Source: Piliocolobus tephrosceles | Taxonomy: Eukaryota; Chordata; Mammalia; Primates; Cercopithecidae | DNA: 64,000 bases | Direction of reading: 5' to 3' | Assembly (NCBI RefSeq): GCF_002776525.5 | Contig: NC_045443.1 | Coordinates: forward strand, 55,195,307 to 55,259,306 | Shown here: positions 34,899 through 45,554 of the stretch, piece by piece | Numbering within the stretch: position 1 is the first letter of the stretch | How the letters are laid out: each line of letters opens with the position of its first letter | The notes under the pieces: generated by a model | What the model was told of the DNA's origin: nothing | The model's input: only the letters and a program-made list of their open reading frames with translations | The model's database searches: none | Translations under genes and position numbers: made by a program

Positions 34899-34990
34899 TC
34901 AGGCTGGTCTAGAACTCCTGATCTCATGATCCGCCTGCCTTGGCCTCCCAAAGTGCTGAGATTACAGGCATGAGCCACTGTGCTGGGCCA
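34899..34990 (-). mobile_element. Alu fragment, 5' half of left monomer only
   Basis: 'ggctggtctagaactcctgatctcatgatccgcc...gagccactgtgctgggcc' is the Alu head on the minus strand. The right monomer and poly(A) are absent, which is not what 5' truncation during insertion gives, so a later deletion or recombination removed the tail side. Confidence 0.9.
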
Positions 34991-36231
34991 GATCACATAG
35001 TCTTTGATGTCTAGTTCAGTCTGCCATCCTCTGCATTGGCAAGGGCCTACTGAACGCTTTCCATAGTGAGTGTAGGTCACCCTCTGGCTTGTTCCACACA
35101 CAGATGTGAGTGTGGTGCATGCAATCCTTATAGCGAGAAGAATCCAGGAATAATATATTCCATTAATAACAAAGATTTGTGTAAAAATGGCAATTTGATC
35201 CTGACATAAAATGTTTGCCAGTTGTTCCTATTTCCCCTTTCCTGCTCTTTGTAGCGGTCCAGATCTTCTGACTGCATCATGGTGTGGATCTGTTTACTCT
35301 AGCAACTCCTCCGGCTTCTGAGGAGGCATTTCTTTTTTTTTTTTTTTTTTTTTTTTAAGAGTATCAACTCAAATGATTTTATTATGAAAGATAAGCCATT
35401 TATTGATCATTCACTTTTCTAAAAAAACACAAATGTGAGGATAAAATAAACATACCTAAGACTCACTGGCCCCTCCAGGACAGGAAGCAGCCCTGGACAG
35501 AGAGCCTGCAAACGAGTTTCCTTGTGTCTAATGTCTGAACTTCTCACACATTCTAGGATTTCATGTCTCATTACCTATTACAAAGGAAAGGAAACTGGCT
35601 AGATGATTCATGTACAACAAGGTCACAACTTTAAAGCTATCTGATGCTAATTACTTGTACAATCTGGTTTGCAAACTCTGAGAGACAGTATCAAATAAAC
35701 ACTGTCAAAGACTACTCCCAGCTAAACTTTCTGTCATTGTTCTTTGAAATTGTCTTTGGGACTGGCTATGTTCTCACTGTAGCTTCCGTTTATTCCACAG
35801 CACAAACCCTCAAGTCCACCCGCAGTCTCCATGTTCAAGTATAAAAGTCTGTTTCAGGACAACCCTGGATTGATGTAGTGTTTCTCTGTGTAGTGTCTAC
35901 TTGGTGTCATGCCCTTGGGCAGGCTGGCCAAATGGCAGCACAATGCAGGGGGCGACACCGTCAACTTTCCCACTGCCGAACTTGCTCCCCTTTTAATCTG
36001 GTCACTGCCCATGGTCAAGGTTGAATCTTGAGATCAGTGACGACCTTGGCCTATCTTGGGTCTGAAGTTGCACTCTTACATAAACGAATCCACTTCTTCA
36101 CCAGAAATTAGCTTTCAAAAGGTGTCAGGCATATTCTTAGGAAGTCTCCTGAGATGGAGCTGGCCTTCAAGCTCTGGCGGGGGTGCTGGCACAGCTGCTT
36201 TTTTCTGGGCTGCCAGGAACTCATGAATTGC

Positions 36232-36945
36232 TCATTCTATTGGTGGCCTGAAGATGTGGTTAAGCTTTGGATCCACCACCTGAGAAATAATCCTGTCTAC
36301 TCCAGCTTCCAACATCCCTGACTGAACCACACTCTGCCTCAGACCATTTTGCAATTCGTTTTTGTTCATTGTAGGATTCCATTGCTGCTTGTCCAGATGT
36401 GTTGACACAAAATTATCCAATTTCTGCCTCAGGTTTTGGTAAGCTGGCTTGGTGTCCACGTCGGCCAAGTAGTCCCGGTGGAAGCTGTCAAAAAGGCTCT
36501 GGCTCTTGAGTTGCTCCACGATGAGAGCGATGAGCTGCGGGTCACCGGGAGGCAGCGAGGCCTGGTTGATGAGGCCGGGTTGATGCGGCCACCGCCCCCG
36601 CTGGCCCAGTAGCGCCAGTCGCTGCCCCGGCAGAGGCCTGGCCCGCCCCGCCAGCGCCCACCGCGCCCGTTCTCCCGCCGCCGCCGCCGCCGCCCGCCAT
36701 GGCTGTGCCCCGGGCGCACAAGGGAGAGCGACTATAGCTGCTTCTCTAGGACAGAAGGCCTTGAACGTGTAGAGGTGGCGAAGGGGGCGGTGAAGGAGGA
36801 GGGCCCCAAGGAGGCAGCGGTGGAGGTGACGGTGATGGTGGCCCCGGTGGCGATGGTGGCGGGGACGGTGGTGGGGGCGGCGGCGGTGGCGGCGAAGGCC
36901 AGCTCTGAGACAGCAGAAGTTGTGGTAGACGCCCTGAGGAGGCAT
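36232..36945 (-). CDS. 237-codon chimeric open frame over the BOD1 retrocopy
   Basis: This frame starts at an ATG lying in the target-site duplication (36945-36943), passes through the BOD1 5' UTR as a His/Arg/Pro-rich stretch (residues about 5-70), then an out-of-frame version of the Gly/Ala-rich N-terminus, and enters the true BOD1 frame at about residue 130 because the 1-base deletion and 14-bp duplication together shift the frame. It ends at the nonsense codon after 'HIFRPPIE'. The first half would not resemble any protein. I see no promoter for it beyond the CpG-rich stretch. Most likely a by-product of decay; it is listed because the core domain remains open. Confidence 0.25.
   Translation of the reverse strand: MPPQGVYHNFCCLRAGLRRHRRRPHHRPRHHRHRGHHHRHLHRCLLGALLLHRPLRHLYTFKAFCPREAAIVALPCAPGAQPWRAAAAAAGERARWALAGRARPLPGQRLALLGQRGRWPHQPGLINQASLPPGDPQLIALIVEQLKSQSLFDSFHRDYLADVDTKPAYQNLRQKLDNFVSTHLDKQQWNPTMNKNELQNGLRQSVVQSGMLEAGVDRIISQVVDPKLNHIFRPPIE
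36440..36930. promoter_or_regulatory. CpG-rich segment derived from the BOD1 5' exon
   Basis: A sharply GC- and CpG-rich patch in otherwise AT-rich DNA, explained by retroposition of the parent gene's CpG-island first exon. It could attract methylation or act as a cryptic promoter; neither can be read from sequence. Confidence 0.6.
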
Positions 36946-36949
36946 TTCT

Positions 36950-38797
36950 ATTTTAAAAAGAGGGGTTTGCTGAGGCAGCTATCCAGCAAGAGAGTGACTG
37001 GAAATACTGCTAGCGCTCTCCTGGTGGCAAGTGAAAGAAACTGAACTAGAGAAAGCGGAAAAGAGGATTTACTGGTTAATGGAACTGGAAGGGAGGGGCG
37101 GTGTCAACATTAGGGACAACTGGAACCAGGGACTTGAACATTATGAGGAATTCTGTTCCTGCTGGTCTTGGCTTCTCTGAGCATCAGCTTATCTGCTCAC
37201 ATTGGCTTCTCAGGTGGCTGGAGCCGTAGCTGCTCCAGCCTCCTACGTTTACAGTTCCAAGACTAGAGAGGAAAGGTCCTCTCTCCTAAGCTCAAGTTTG
37301 AAAAGATCAGAGGAGAATCCTGATTGGCTGGATTGGGGGGGGGGGGTCACATGTTTATTCCTGGGCCAATCACAGTGACCAAAGCATGAGACTTTATGAT
37401 TGGCTCAATTGGATCAAGTACCCACCTCTTGGCACATATTGGAAACGTCCATCAGAACTACCTGGTTTGAAAAGGCATCTGCCTAAGGATGCTGTTCTAG
37501 GCACTGTTTTAATACATTTTTCTTTGAAGTTTTCCTTCCCTCTATTTCCTTGTATTTATGTATTTGTAAAATGACATCAAAGACAGAGCCTCTCTTAGGT
37601 CCTAATTTCTCTACCAAGTGGTAGCATCTGAATATCCTTAACAAAGGGGAGTGGCCAATGTCTCTTTTAACAAGGAGGGTGTGGTTAGGGCAGGCGCCTC
37701 AGGAGCCCAGGGCAGGGTTCAGGCCGGGTAGCCCTGAGAAACAGGGCCCATTTAATATGTGTGAAATGCAGAACACACACTAAATGGGCTGCAGTGGAAA
37801 TCCCGCATCTGAGATACTGGAGGGGTTTCTGTATTTCTGGATGCTGGTAGATAAGAACCAGAAATTTCTGTGTGCTGAAAACTAGAGCACAGAAAGATTG
37901 GTGCTTGTTATATGAGGTGAGAGAGGGAAAGAGAGAGAAACTGTGCCGATCTTGTTTCTGACCCTGTGCTCACCACCTTCCTCTCTTTTTTGGCATGTCT
38001 CTCAACTCAGAAGTTTGCTTTGGGGCTTCCCCAGCCAGTTCTGTGCTCCTCAAGGCAGGAAACAATGCTTGCCAATCTTTTGGACTCATTTTTAATCGGC
38101 TTGGAAATTTAATCAGAATAGTGCCAGGTACCTGCAATTGTAAAAAAAAGAAAAAAAAAATCTATTAATTAGCTACCCACAGGCTTGCCTTCTCAAGTTA
38201 AATTTAAATCCTGAGGAGAAAATGACATACAGCTGTGTTCTATACCTCCAGGTATGGAAACCACCGCCTGGGATTAAAGCATCAGTGAAGATGCTGCTTT
38301 GGAGGGATTCAGATTTTAGAGAAGAAAGGAGGTCATGAGAGCTCATTACTTTATCACTGAACTGGTAAGAATTATAAAGAGGTTGCTTTTTGCTTTTCTT
38401 GTATATATGCACTACATTCATTTTTTTTTGGTGTGACAACAGTGTTTATAAAGGACCAAACATTCACTCTGCTAATGACAATTGACATTTCTAGTCACCC
38501 GAGAAACAAGGATGCTTAATTTCAAGAGATGTGCATCAAGATGGTACCAATGGGTACGGAGTGTAGACTCTTTGGGAAATTGAACACTCAGAATGGACAC
38601 AGGTTTAATTTAGCTCAAAACACACTTAACATATACAGTAGGGCAGTTTGTCTGCAATGCCTAACTATTCTTTATGCCCATGACCTTGGTTCATTTATCT
38701 CCCCAGAATTCAATCAGGAGTAGCCTCTTGCCACAGCGGTGACAAGTCTGCTGCCAAGCGGCTAGTCTATTACTGGGAGCTTTGATAAAATAAAGAT
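36950..38797. other. Unclassified sequence, possible old repeat with repeated CCAAT-like words
   Basis: Around 37020-37440 there are several 'gattggct'/'ccaatcac' words and a G run (37336-37347), a pattern seen in some old interspersed repeats ('ctgattggctgg...ggccaatcac'). I cannot name the family. The rest to 38797, including an A-rich run near 38141-38160, shows no gene. Confidence 0.35.
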
Positions 38798-38905
38798 CTT
38801 GATTCAATAGCGCAGGGGTGGAATCTGAGACTGTGCATTTCTAATTAGTTTCTGGGTGATGCCAAGGCTGCTGGTCCTGGGGTCACACTTTGAGTAGCAA
38901 GGGAC
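38798..38905 (-). mobile_element. MER5A/B hAT-Charlie fragment
   Basis: 'gactgtgcatttctaattagtttctgggtgatgccaaggctgctggtcctggggtcacactttgagtagc' is the reverse of the MER5 end 'agtgtggtcc...gcatcacctggg...aaatgc'. Highly diverged. Confidence 0.75.
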
Positions 38906-40504
38906 CAAGTCACAGAGACAGGGGGAGTTAAGAGCCCAGACACCTGAATTGTGTAGCTGATGTGAATGTCTGGTAGCTTCTGGTGCAGAGGATCCCAGAG
39001 AAGCCCTAATTTGTCCTCCGAGTCCTGTTTTTCCCATTTTTATTTTCCCCCTGCACTTCCATGGATTCCACAAGAGATGCGTCCTTGAACAGAGCCCCTT
39101 TTCTGAGCTAATTTGAGGGGATTCTATCCTGTTCTTGCAGCCAGATGAGCCCTTGCTAGTTCAAGAAACAATTACATCAGTATTTAGAGAAGAGTCCACA
39201 GGTTAGGCGTGTATGAGGTACAAATAACCAGACTCTGCCTTCCCCTGGCTATGGCCTGTAACTTTCTCTTTCTTCCTTACCTCTCCATCAGCTGAACACT
39301 TCATCTGTGCCTTCAGGGCAAGACCTACTTTTGACCCTGTTAACTTGCTCATTTCTCTAATCGACTTGTCTAGTTAAGAGATGTAGTTTCAAAATGGAAA
39401 CACCTCCAATACTACAAAGTGAAGAAAGTGGAGCATTTAGCTGTTTCATATAAAAACAATCTGAAAATACAGTAAATGAATCCATGGCTAAAAGGCTAAA
39501 CAGTAAATTTATTTGCAAAGTGAATCACACATCAGTTGTGCTTTTACTGTAGCCCAGAATAATTTCTAGTTATAGCAACACTAAATAGAAAATAGCTTGT
39601 ATTCCATTATTTAAAATATTCACAAAGTTGGGGGAGAAGACTGGAAAGAACTGAGTGTGTAAATGTGACTGTTCTGGGGCTGTTTTAATGCTTGGCCTTG
39701 TATGGCATCCACGCCCAGTTTGGTTCAAGCGATGAAAATGAAATGGACAAATGTATTTGGTGACATAAATAACAGTAAAGTTAATAGGTTTTACTCAGCA
39801 CTTGGCATGTGAATGCAAAAGGAGCCGAAATCCTCTGGGGTCACTCAAGATATACTGAGCACCCGCTTTTACTCAGGGAACCGTACTAAGTGTGGTGGGA
39901 GTTCAAAAGTGAGCAAAATGCTTCTTCTTTCCCTTCGGCTTTTACAGTCCAGGAAAAAAATGACAAGCAATGTTTTGTTCTCCTCCTTCCATTTTCTATT
40001 AGCTGACAACTACATGGATCCTCTTTTCCTTAATCTGATGGACTGTCTCTCTAGTGGTGAAATTTTAGTGTCAGCATCAGGCCAAGGAGTGAGATATTTT
40101 GAACATTTTCAGTGTTCTTCAGATCCCATGATGCAGGTGACAGTCCCCTCTTAAGGCCAGCCCCTTAGGAGTCCATGTTTTGTCCATGTTTTCAGTTTAC
40201 CCCACCTTTCCTCATCAGAGCCACCCTTCGCTCAGAAAATCACAGACATTTCTGGCAAAACAACCCTTTCCCTACTCTTTCAACCCCTACAACCTCCCTG
40301 AGAAATTTCTGCCTTGGCCTCTGCAAAGGGTCCACCTGATAAAGCGATATTAGGAGGCACACTGCAAAAAGGACATAGCCTGTGAACTGGGGGAGCCCTG
40401 CTACTCACCAGCCACTCTCCCAGCACAGCTTCCTCAAAACTTTTTTTTTATGAAAAGATGGTGTGTCATGGTGAATAAGAGCATCAGTGTGCCAGGGCTA
40501 GGTG
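38906..40504. other. Unique sequence with an L2 end
   Basis: No gene. The phrase 'atatactgagcacccgcttttactcagggaaccgtactaag' at 39848-39888 is an L2 3' end piece (about 39840-39955). The 113-codon frame at 39813-40154 runs through it and is not protein-like. Confidence 0.45.
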
Positions 40505-41424
40505 TGCTATAAACTAAATTGTGTCCCATCCCTAAATGCATATGTTGGAGCCCTAACCCTTCAATGTGGGCTATACTGGAGATAGGGCCTTGAAGGAGGT
40601 AATGAAGGTTAAATGGGGTCATAAGGCTGGAGCCTGCCCCAAGAGAATGGGTGCTCTTAGAAGAAAAGGAAGAGATACCAGAGGTCTCTCTCACCATGTA
40701 AGGGCACCGCGGGAAGGCAGACACCTGCAAGCCAGAAACAGAGACCTCACCAGAACCCAGTCAGGCTGGCAGGCTGATCTTGGGTTTTAGCCTCCAGAAC
40801 TGTGAGAAAATAAATGTCTGTTGTTTAAGCCAGCAGTCCCCAACTTTTTTGACACCAGGGACCAGTTTTGTGGAAGACAGCATTCCACGGACTCGGGGAG
40901 GGGGGTGAGATGGTTTTGGGATGATTCATGCACATTATATTTACTGGGTACTTTATTTCTATTATTATTACATTGTAATACATAATGAAATACTTATACA
41001 ACTCACCATAATGTAGAATCAGTGGGAGCCCTGAGCTTGTTTTCTTGCAACTAGATGGTCCCATCTGGGGGTGATGAGAGACAGTGACAGATCATCAGGC
41101 ATTAGATTCTCATAAGGAATGCACAGCCTAGATCCCTTGCATGCACAATTTACCATAGGGTTTGCACTCCTATGAGAATCTAATGCTGCTGCTGGTCTGA
41201 CAGGTGGCAGAGCTCAGCTGGTAATTCAAGCAGTGGGGAGTGGCTGCAAATACAGATGAAGCTTAGCCTACTTGCCTGCAGCTCACCTCCTGCTGTGTGG
41301 CCCAGTTCCTAACAGGCTACGCAGGGACTGGTACCGGGGTGTGGCCCTGGGGGTTGGAGGACCCCTGGTTTAAGCCACCAGTCTGTGGTATTTTGTTAGG
41401 GCAGCATAAAATGACTAATTAATA
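40505..41424 (+). mobile_element. MLT1 LTR interrupted by a MER1-type element
   Basis: The left part 40505-40830 ('tgctataaactaaattgtgtccc', 'cctccagaactgtgagaaaataaatgtctgttgtttaag') and the right part 41376-41424 ('caccagtctgtggtattttgttagggcagc') join into one MLT1 LTR when the hAT element is removed. Confidence 0.88.
40831..41367 (-). mobile_element. MER1-type (hAT-Charlie) transposon with 8-bp target duplication
   Basis: Ends cagcagtccccaac and ggttggaggacccctg are inverted forms of the MER1 terminal 'caggggtccccaacc'. gtttaagc flanks both sides exactly (40823-40830, 41368-41375), the 8-bp duplication expected for hAT elements. The interior has the 'tgagaatctaatg' inverted words. Non-autonomous: no transposase frame. 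Confidence 0.92.
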
Positions 41425-42655
41425 CGAGGGAGACTCAGGGATGGGGAGGCAAGCTGAGGTGGGCAGAAGGAGAGAGCTAGGGAGGCAGCTGTGCATGCTG
41501 CAGGCTGAGAACCGAGACGGCTCTCAGTAGAGGTCAGCTTCATCCATTTCTTCAAACAGTTTAAAAATCCACGTCTGAGAACCGTTTCACTTCTCATGGA
41601 TGGGCAGCAAGAAAAGCTGCCTGCAACAAGATTTAATTGCGGGACTTCTGATAAGAACATTATTTTGTTTTAAACTACAAAGAACATGCAGTTCTTATGA
41701 TACAGATAGTGAAAGAGTCACATAAAAATAGGCATTTGGCCTCAGAACCACAGTCTTATGGCAGTTTAAGTTTGAATCCTGAAATTAATTTTTGACAGCC
41801 CCAATAAACCGCACATTGAGACCACACTTCCCAACGACTGATCTGATCATTAGGGTTTCTATTTCTCAGGAATTATTGGGAGGAAAACCAACTATATCCA
41901 AGCTACTGGGAGATGCACAACTACTGATAATTAGAAAGAAATAAAATTGATGACTAAATGAATGTGCAGTTTACATGCAAAGGTAACCTTTTATTCTTTC
42001 CAATTAGGCTTTCTCCTGCAGGCTTGGCAGATGAGGCTGTGTTATAAATAGAAGTGGTATTTTGTAGGGTTCTTCCAACTGATGTGTACATGAGGTCAAA
42101 TTATAATCAAGGTAATATATATAAGTAATGAGCTGAGTCCACATTCCCAGGCATTTATACATTTAGTGGTAATAGATGAGCAAAGATGAAAAGAGAGCTT
42201 CCGGACAAACGCAGCAAAATAGTTACTTGCGTGGCTGGAGCACAGCAACTTATCTCTTTGGAATGAATGCTTGCCAGTGATAATTGACTTCATTTGTTAA
42301 TTGTATTCATGATATTAATGAGATCATTAGCATAACAGTCACATCCTATTCTCCTGTGGTCAAAGTCTAGGGAATTACAAGTTTTGCACACCTTGTTGCT
42401 ATAGATATACTTATGCATCCCAGTGATGTACAAATTCGAATGCCATCTGTGCTGACTTTTACAAGGACACCCTGAAATAATCCCTTGCCTGTTTTTAAGG
42501 AGGCTTTCTGAGAATTTGGGAGAGATCTTTTTTCTCAGGATAATGAGTTTCATATTTATGGGAAAGACCCAAATTTAGCTCCTGTCATCTTTTTCTCCCC
42601 TGAATTCTACTTATTAGTAAGACTTAGCCATGAGCTAAGAACCTGGAAGGAGGAA
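41425..42655. other. Unique sequence, possible conserved element at 42000-42400
   Basis: No gene. 42000-42380 is repeat-free with ttaattgt, attaatgag and attagcat words, typical of homeodomain-bound conserved non-coding DNA; impression only. An 81-codon minus frame at 41415-41660 lacks a family pattern. Confidence 0.35.
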
Positions 42656-42659
42656 GAGA

Positions 42660-43242
42660 AAGTGGCAACAGCCAAGTCTCAGTAAGAGAGTAAAGGGAAG
42701 TGATGGGGCCCAGGAACATCAAAATATGGCAGCCTGACATTTGAGAAAACTGCAGAAGTGGAATGTCTCCCTCACCTTACTCTTCCCCCTCTCCCCTGAA
42801 GCAGCTCATAAAACCCAGGAAGGGCACTCTCTGACTTTCTCAGATCCTTCTTCCCTAAAGCAGGTCATAACATCCTGATTCAGGAGGTACCCTCCCTATA
42901 CCCAGAAGAAAGAAACATGCTTATCTCTGAAGACACAGGGACACAGAAGAATCGGAACAAACAAACCTGCCTTACTAAGTTCCTCCAAGTTTATTCCCAT
43001 TAGGTCATACCTCCTTTGTCCAATCATACTTCCCCATGACTATCCATCTTCAACAAACCCAAGTGTAAAAATATACAAGTTTCCATTTCTCTGGGTCTTC
43101 ATTTCTTAAGGCCCTTGTGTCACATAAAACTTATATTAAATAAACATGTATTTTTTTTTTTTGTTGTTAATGAGGCTTTTCTTATACGTGCCTCAGCCAT
43201 GAACCTGGTGAAGAATGAGAAAAGAAATCTTTCTTCCCCTAC
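42660..43242 (+). mobile_element. ERV1-like LTR
   Basis: The 3' half shows an LTR layout: 'gtgtaaaaatatacaagtttcc', 'gggtcttcatttctta', a polyadenylation region 'ttatattaaataaacatg' at 43131-43148, then a T-rich stretch and the end 'aatctttcttcccctaca'. The 5' half ('ggcccaggaacatcaaaatatggc') is less sure. Family not named. Confidence 0.6.
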
Positions 43243-43843
43243 AGAAGTAAGTGAAAGTTTATCCCTTCCGGCTTGAGGGATCGTGGAAAGAAAAAGATAG
43301 CAGTTGGGGAGGCAGTGGGGAGATGGGTATGTGGGATAAGACAGTCAAGAATGGGGTGGAGGAGATTTGTTTCAGTTTAGGTGTGAGACTCTAGAAGGGA
43401 ACTGGATTGCCCTATTCTCCCAGGCAACTCTAGTAACAATTCATGTGATGAGGTGTGGAGGAGACCCAAATGTGCCCATGTACCTCTCCTAGCCCCAGGA
43501 GGGATAGTGAAAGGGACTGGACAAGATCCAAGCAAGCCTGCTTTAGAACCTAGCAAGACATGAGGAAGGTGACCCCCAGCAGCTGGTTGAAGGATGTGGC
43601 AGAGCTTGAGTGAGTAGCCGGAGAGAATCACCAGGCCATTGTGCAGCTGCAAGGGGCCAGCGGGCCCAGTCCAGCCCAGCCTAGCTTCTGCGGGAGACAC
43701 TAATACTCCTCTAGACGTTGGCTGCTCCATAAGGGTCACTCTCCAGGAGCAGCCCAGTCTAAACATTTTGCTGCAAGGGATGACATGTGGAATCAAGGAC
43801 CCTTTCCCTTCCTTGAACATCATCTTGGGGAAGAGAAGAAGGA
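43243..43843. other. Unique sequence beside a GGAA microsatellite
   Basis: No repeat or gene recognised. The 197-codon minus frame (43377-43970) begins in the microsatellite and has no family pattern, so it is not accepted as a gene. Confidence 0.4.
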
Positions 43844-43962
43844 GGAAGGAAGGAAGGAAGGAAGGAAGGAAGGAAGGAAGGAAGGAAGGAAGGAAGGAAG
43901 GAAGGNNNNNNNNNNAGGAAGGAAGGAAGGAAGGAAGGAAGGAAGGAAGGAAGGAAGGAAGG
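43844..43962. repeat. (GGAA)n microsatellite with a 10-N gap
   Basis: Tetranucleotide repeat on both sides of N 43906-43915. The true length is unknown. GGAA runs can serve as ETS-factor sites, but nothing here shows use. Confidence 0.97.
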
Positions 43963-43963
43963 T

Positions 43964-44544
43964 CGGACATCTGAAAGGCTGAACATTTATCCCAAAGACA
44001 TCACATTACCTAAGGACTCTGTTCAGATTTTGGGATGACTTGTAATTTTAGCATTGACCTAAAATCTCTAGTTCCCTCTTTCTGCTTGCAAGGGGAATGG
44101 GGAATTTAGAGAAATTAATTAATGAGAAAATAGTGAAACTTCATTTTCTCTGGATTTATGAAGGTAGTGTAAGTGAATTGCAACCCTGCTACATATGAAA
44201 TTGCTATGAAGAGGAAACTTCTTTTGGTCCTGTTACCTCCCCAGCGCCATTCCAATTATTTATAATAATTGCTCAGTATAATTATGTATGGAAAGGCCAG
44301 CAGGTCTGGAAATGGCTCCATGACTGCTCTGTCACCATGAACTAGTTTTCAGGCACCATCTGAAGTTCCTGAGATGTGGCCCTCCCCTGATTATCCCTGT
44401 GGTGTCTCCTTACCTGACTCTTTCTTCCTGATTCTGCTTGGTACCTGGGATTCCTCTGCTTTCCCCTATGACCTTGACATATGCCTGGTGGGGAAGCCAC
44501 TCCATATCCTCAGCTGCCTGGTAGGGCCCATATGCTGGCCTTAT
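43964..44544. other. Unique sequence
   Basis: Nothing recognised. Confidence 0.4.
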
Positions 44545-44680
44545 CCTTGCGGTGCATTTTTCAGATGGGCACAAGGAGGCTAGGTGACTTGCCTAATGTC
44601 ATGCAGTTGGTGGCAAAGCCAAGGTTTGAACTCATGTCAGGTTTCATGGTCTCTGTGCCTAACTCTACCCTCTCCTTTGG
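44545..44680 (-). mobile_element. MIR fragment
   Basis: 'ttcagatgggcacaaggaggctaggtgacttgcctaatgtcatgcagttggtggcaaagccaaggtttgaac' is the reverse MIR core. Confidence 0.75.
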
Positions 44681-44826
44681 ATCCTGTACTCTTCCAGACC
44701 CAGCTTTTCCTGCACACATTTGGTTGGAAAGGAAGCTAGTACACTGACAACTTAGCACAATATTTCAACCGACATGGATGCATTTTGCTTTGAAGCTAAC
44801 TTCATTGATACCTAATTTATTCACTG

Positions 44827-45364
44827 TTAAATTATATTATCCATTGTTTTTTGTGATCGAAGTCTAAAATTCAGGGCAGGACTCTCAGGCAGTGGGTGGA
44901 ACTTGTTCAGATTGTGACCACTCCAGCGACGGGGAAGTCCCTTGGTGTTGTGATCCCCAAATCCATGAAGAAAAGGTACAAGAATGAGCTTGTTCTCACA
45001 ATGCTGAGCAGTTAGAGTAAATAACTCCAAATGAGGTGTTTTCTGTATAACTCGCCTTGCACTCTCGGGTTGACAGTCCCAAATGAGGAAGTGAGAAGGT
45101 TTTTTTTTTAGTGTCCAAAAGCACTCCTTCCACAGCTTGGTGGAAACCAAGCAGTGCTTTACAGAAGATATTCAGATCCCCTTGATCCAAGAGTGTCACA
45201 TCCCAAACTGAAGAGTCCCTGACCAGATGGGCCTTCAGCTTGTGGTTGTAAAAGATGGTCCAAAGTTTGTGAGGTTTCTCATACAGGACCCTGCCAAATC
45301 CTTTCACACTATCCCTACAGATAGAAGGTTTAGTAAGAAGGGCCTGAGAGCATGTGTGGGCCAA
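44827..45364 (-). pseudogene. Possible decayed coding sequence, not recognised
   Basis: Two overlapping minus frames, 45364-44996 (122 codons) and 45150-44827 (107 codons), are offset by one base. The first contains a compositionally plausible protein stretch (for example 'LLDQGDLNIFCKALLGFHQ', 'VEGVLLDTKKKTFSLPHLG') and the second reads on plausibly past the first one's stop. This could be one ancestral frame broken by an indel. I do not recognise the family, and no splice sites, poly(A) or target duplications were found. It may equally be chance. Confidence 0.2.
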
Positions 45365-45554
45365 ATGAGTCTGCTATTCTACCCCCACTCCTATTGTTGT
45401 TGCTTTCACTGGGTGCTGGTGTGTTTAGTGTGTCCCTGGCCATCACCATGGTGCCCCTCTCAGGTTGGTCCTGCTGGGCTACTCCATGTCCAGACATGTC
45501 CCTGTCTCCCCATTACCACCTTCTCTGAGCCTTTTTAGCTGTTCTGATGGATGA

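Larger units (their letters stand above)
35318..36949 (-). pseudogene. Processed retrocopy of BOD1 (with target duplications)
   Basis: The parent gene product BOD1 is a small kinetochore protein (about 185 residues) needed for chromosome biorientation, acting through PP2A-B56. This copy is intronless, has a poly(T) at 35334-35356 (the mRNA tail on the minus strand), an AATAAA-type signal as tttatt at 35378-35383, and a perfect 16-bp duplication ctgaggaggcatttct at both ends (35318-35333, 36934-36949). It spans 3' UTR, coding part and a CpG-rich 5' UTR. The parental start ATG is at 36700-36698. Its frame is lost by a 1-base deletion just upstream of a 14-bp tandem duplication (36557-36584). 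The conserved core (from 'SLPPGDPQLIALIVEQL' to 'PKLNHIFRP') is readable at about 36570-36235, then a TGA stands where the parent has an Arg codon (a CpG-type change). The C-terminal tail is further altered. It is not the BOD1L2 retrogene as I know it. Confidence 0.93.

Noticed and set aside
43377..43986. Open frames rich in Leu-Pro-Ser-Phe or Lys-Glu-Gly-Arg repeats (65-197 codons)
   Set aside because: Translations of the GGAA microsatellite in both directions, interrupted by a 10-N gap; the remaining part has no family pattern.
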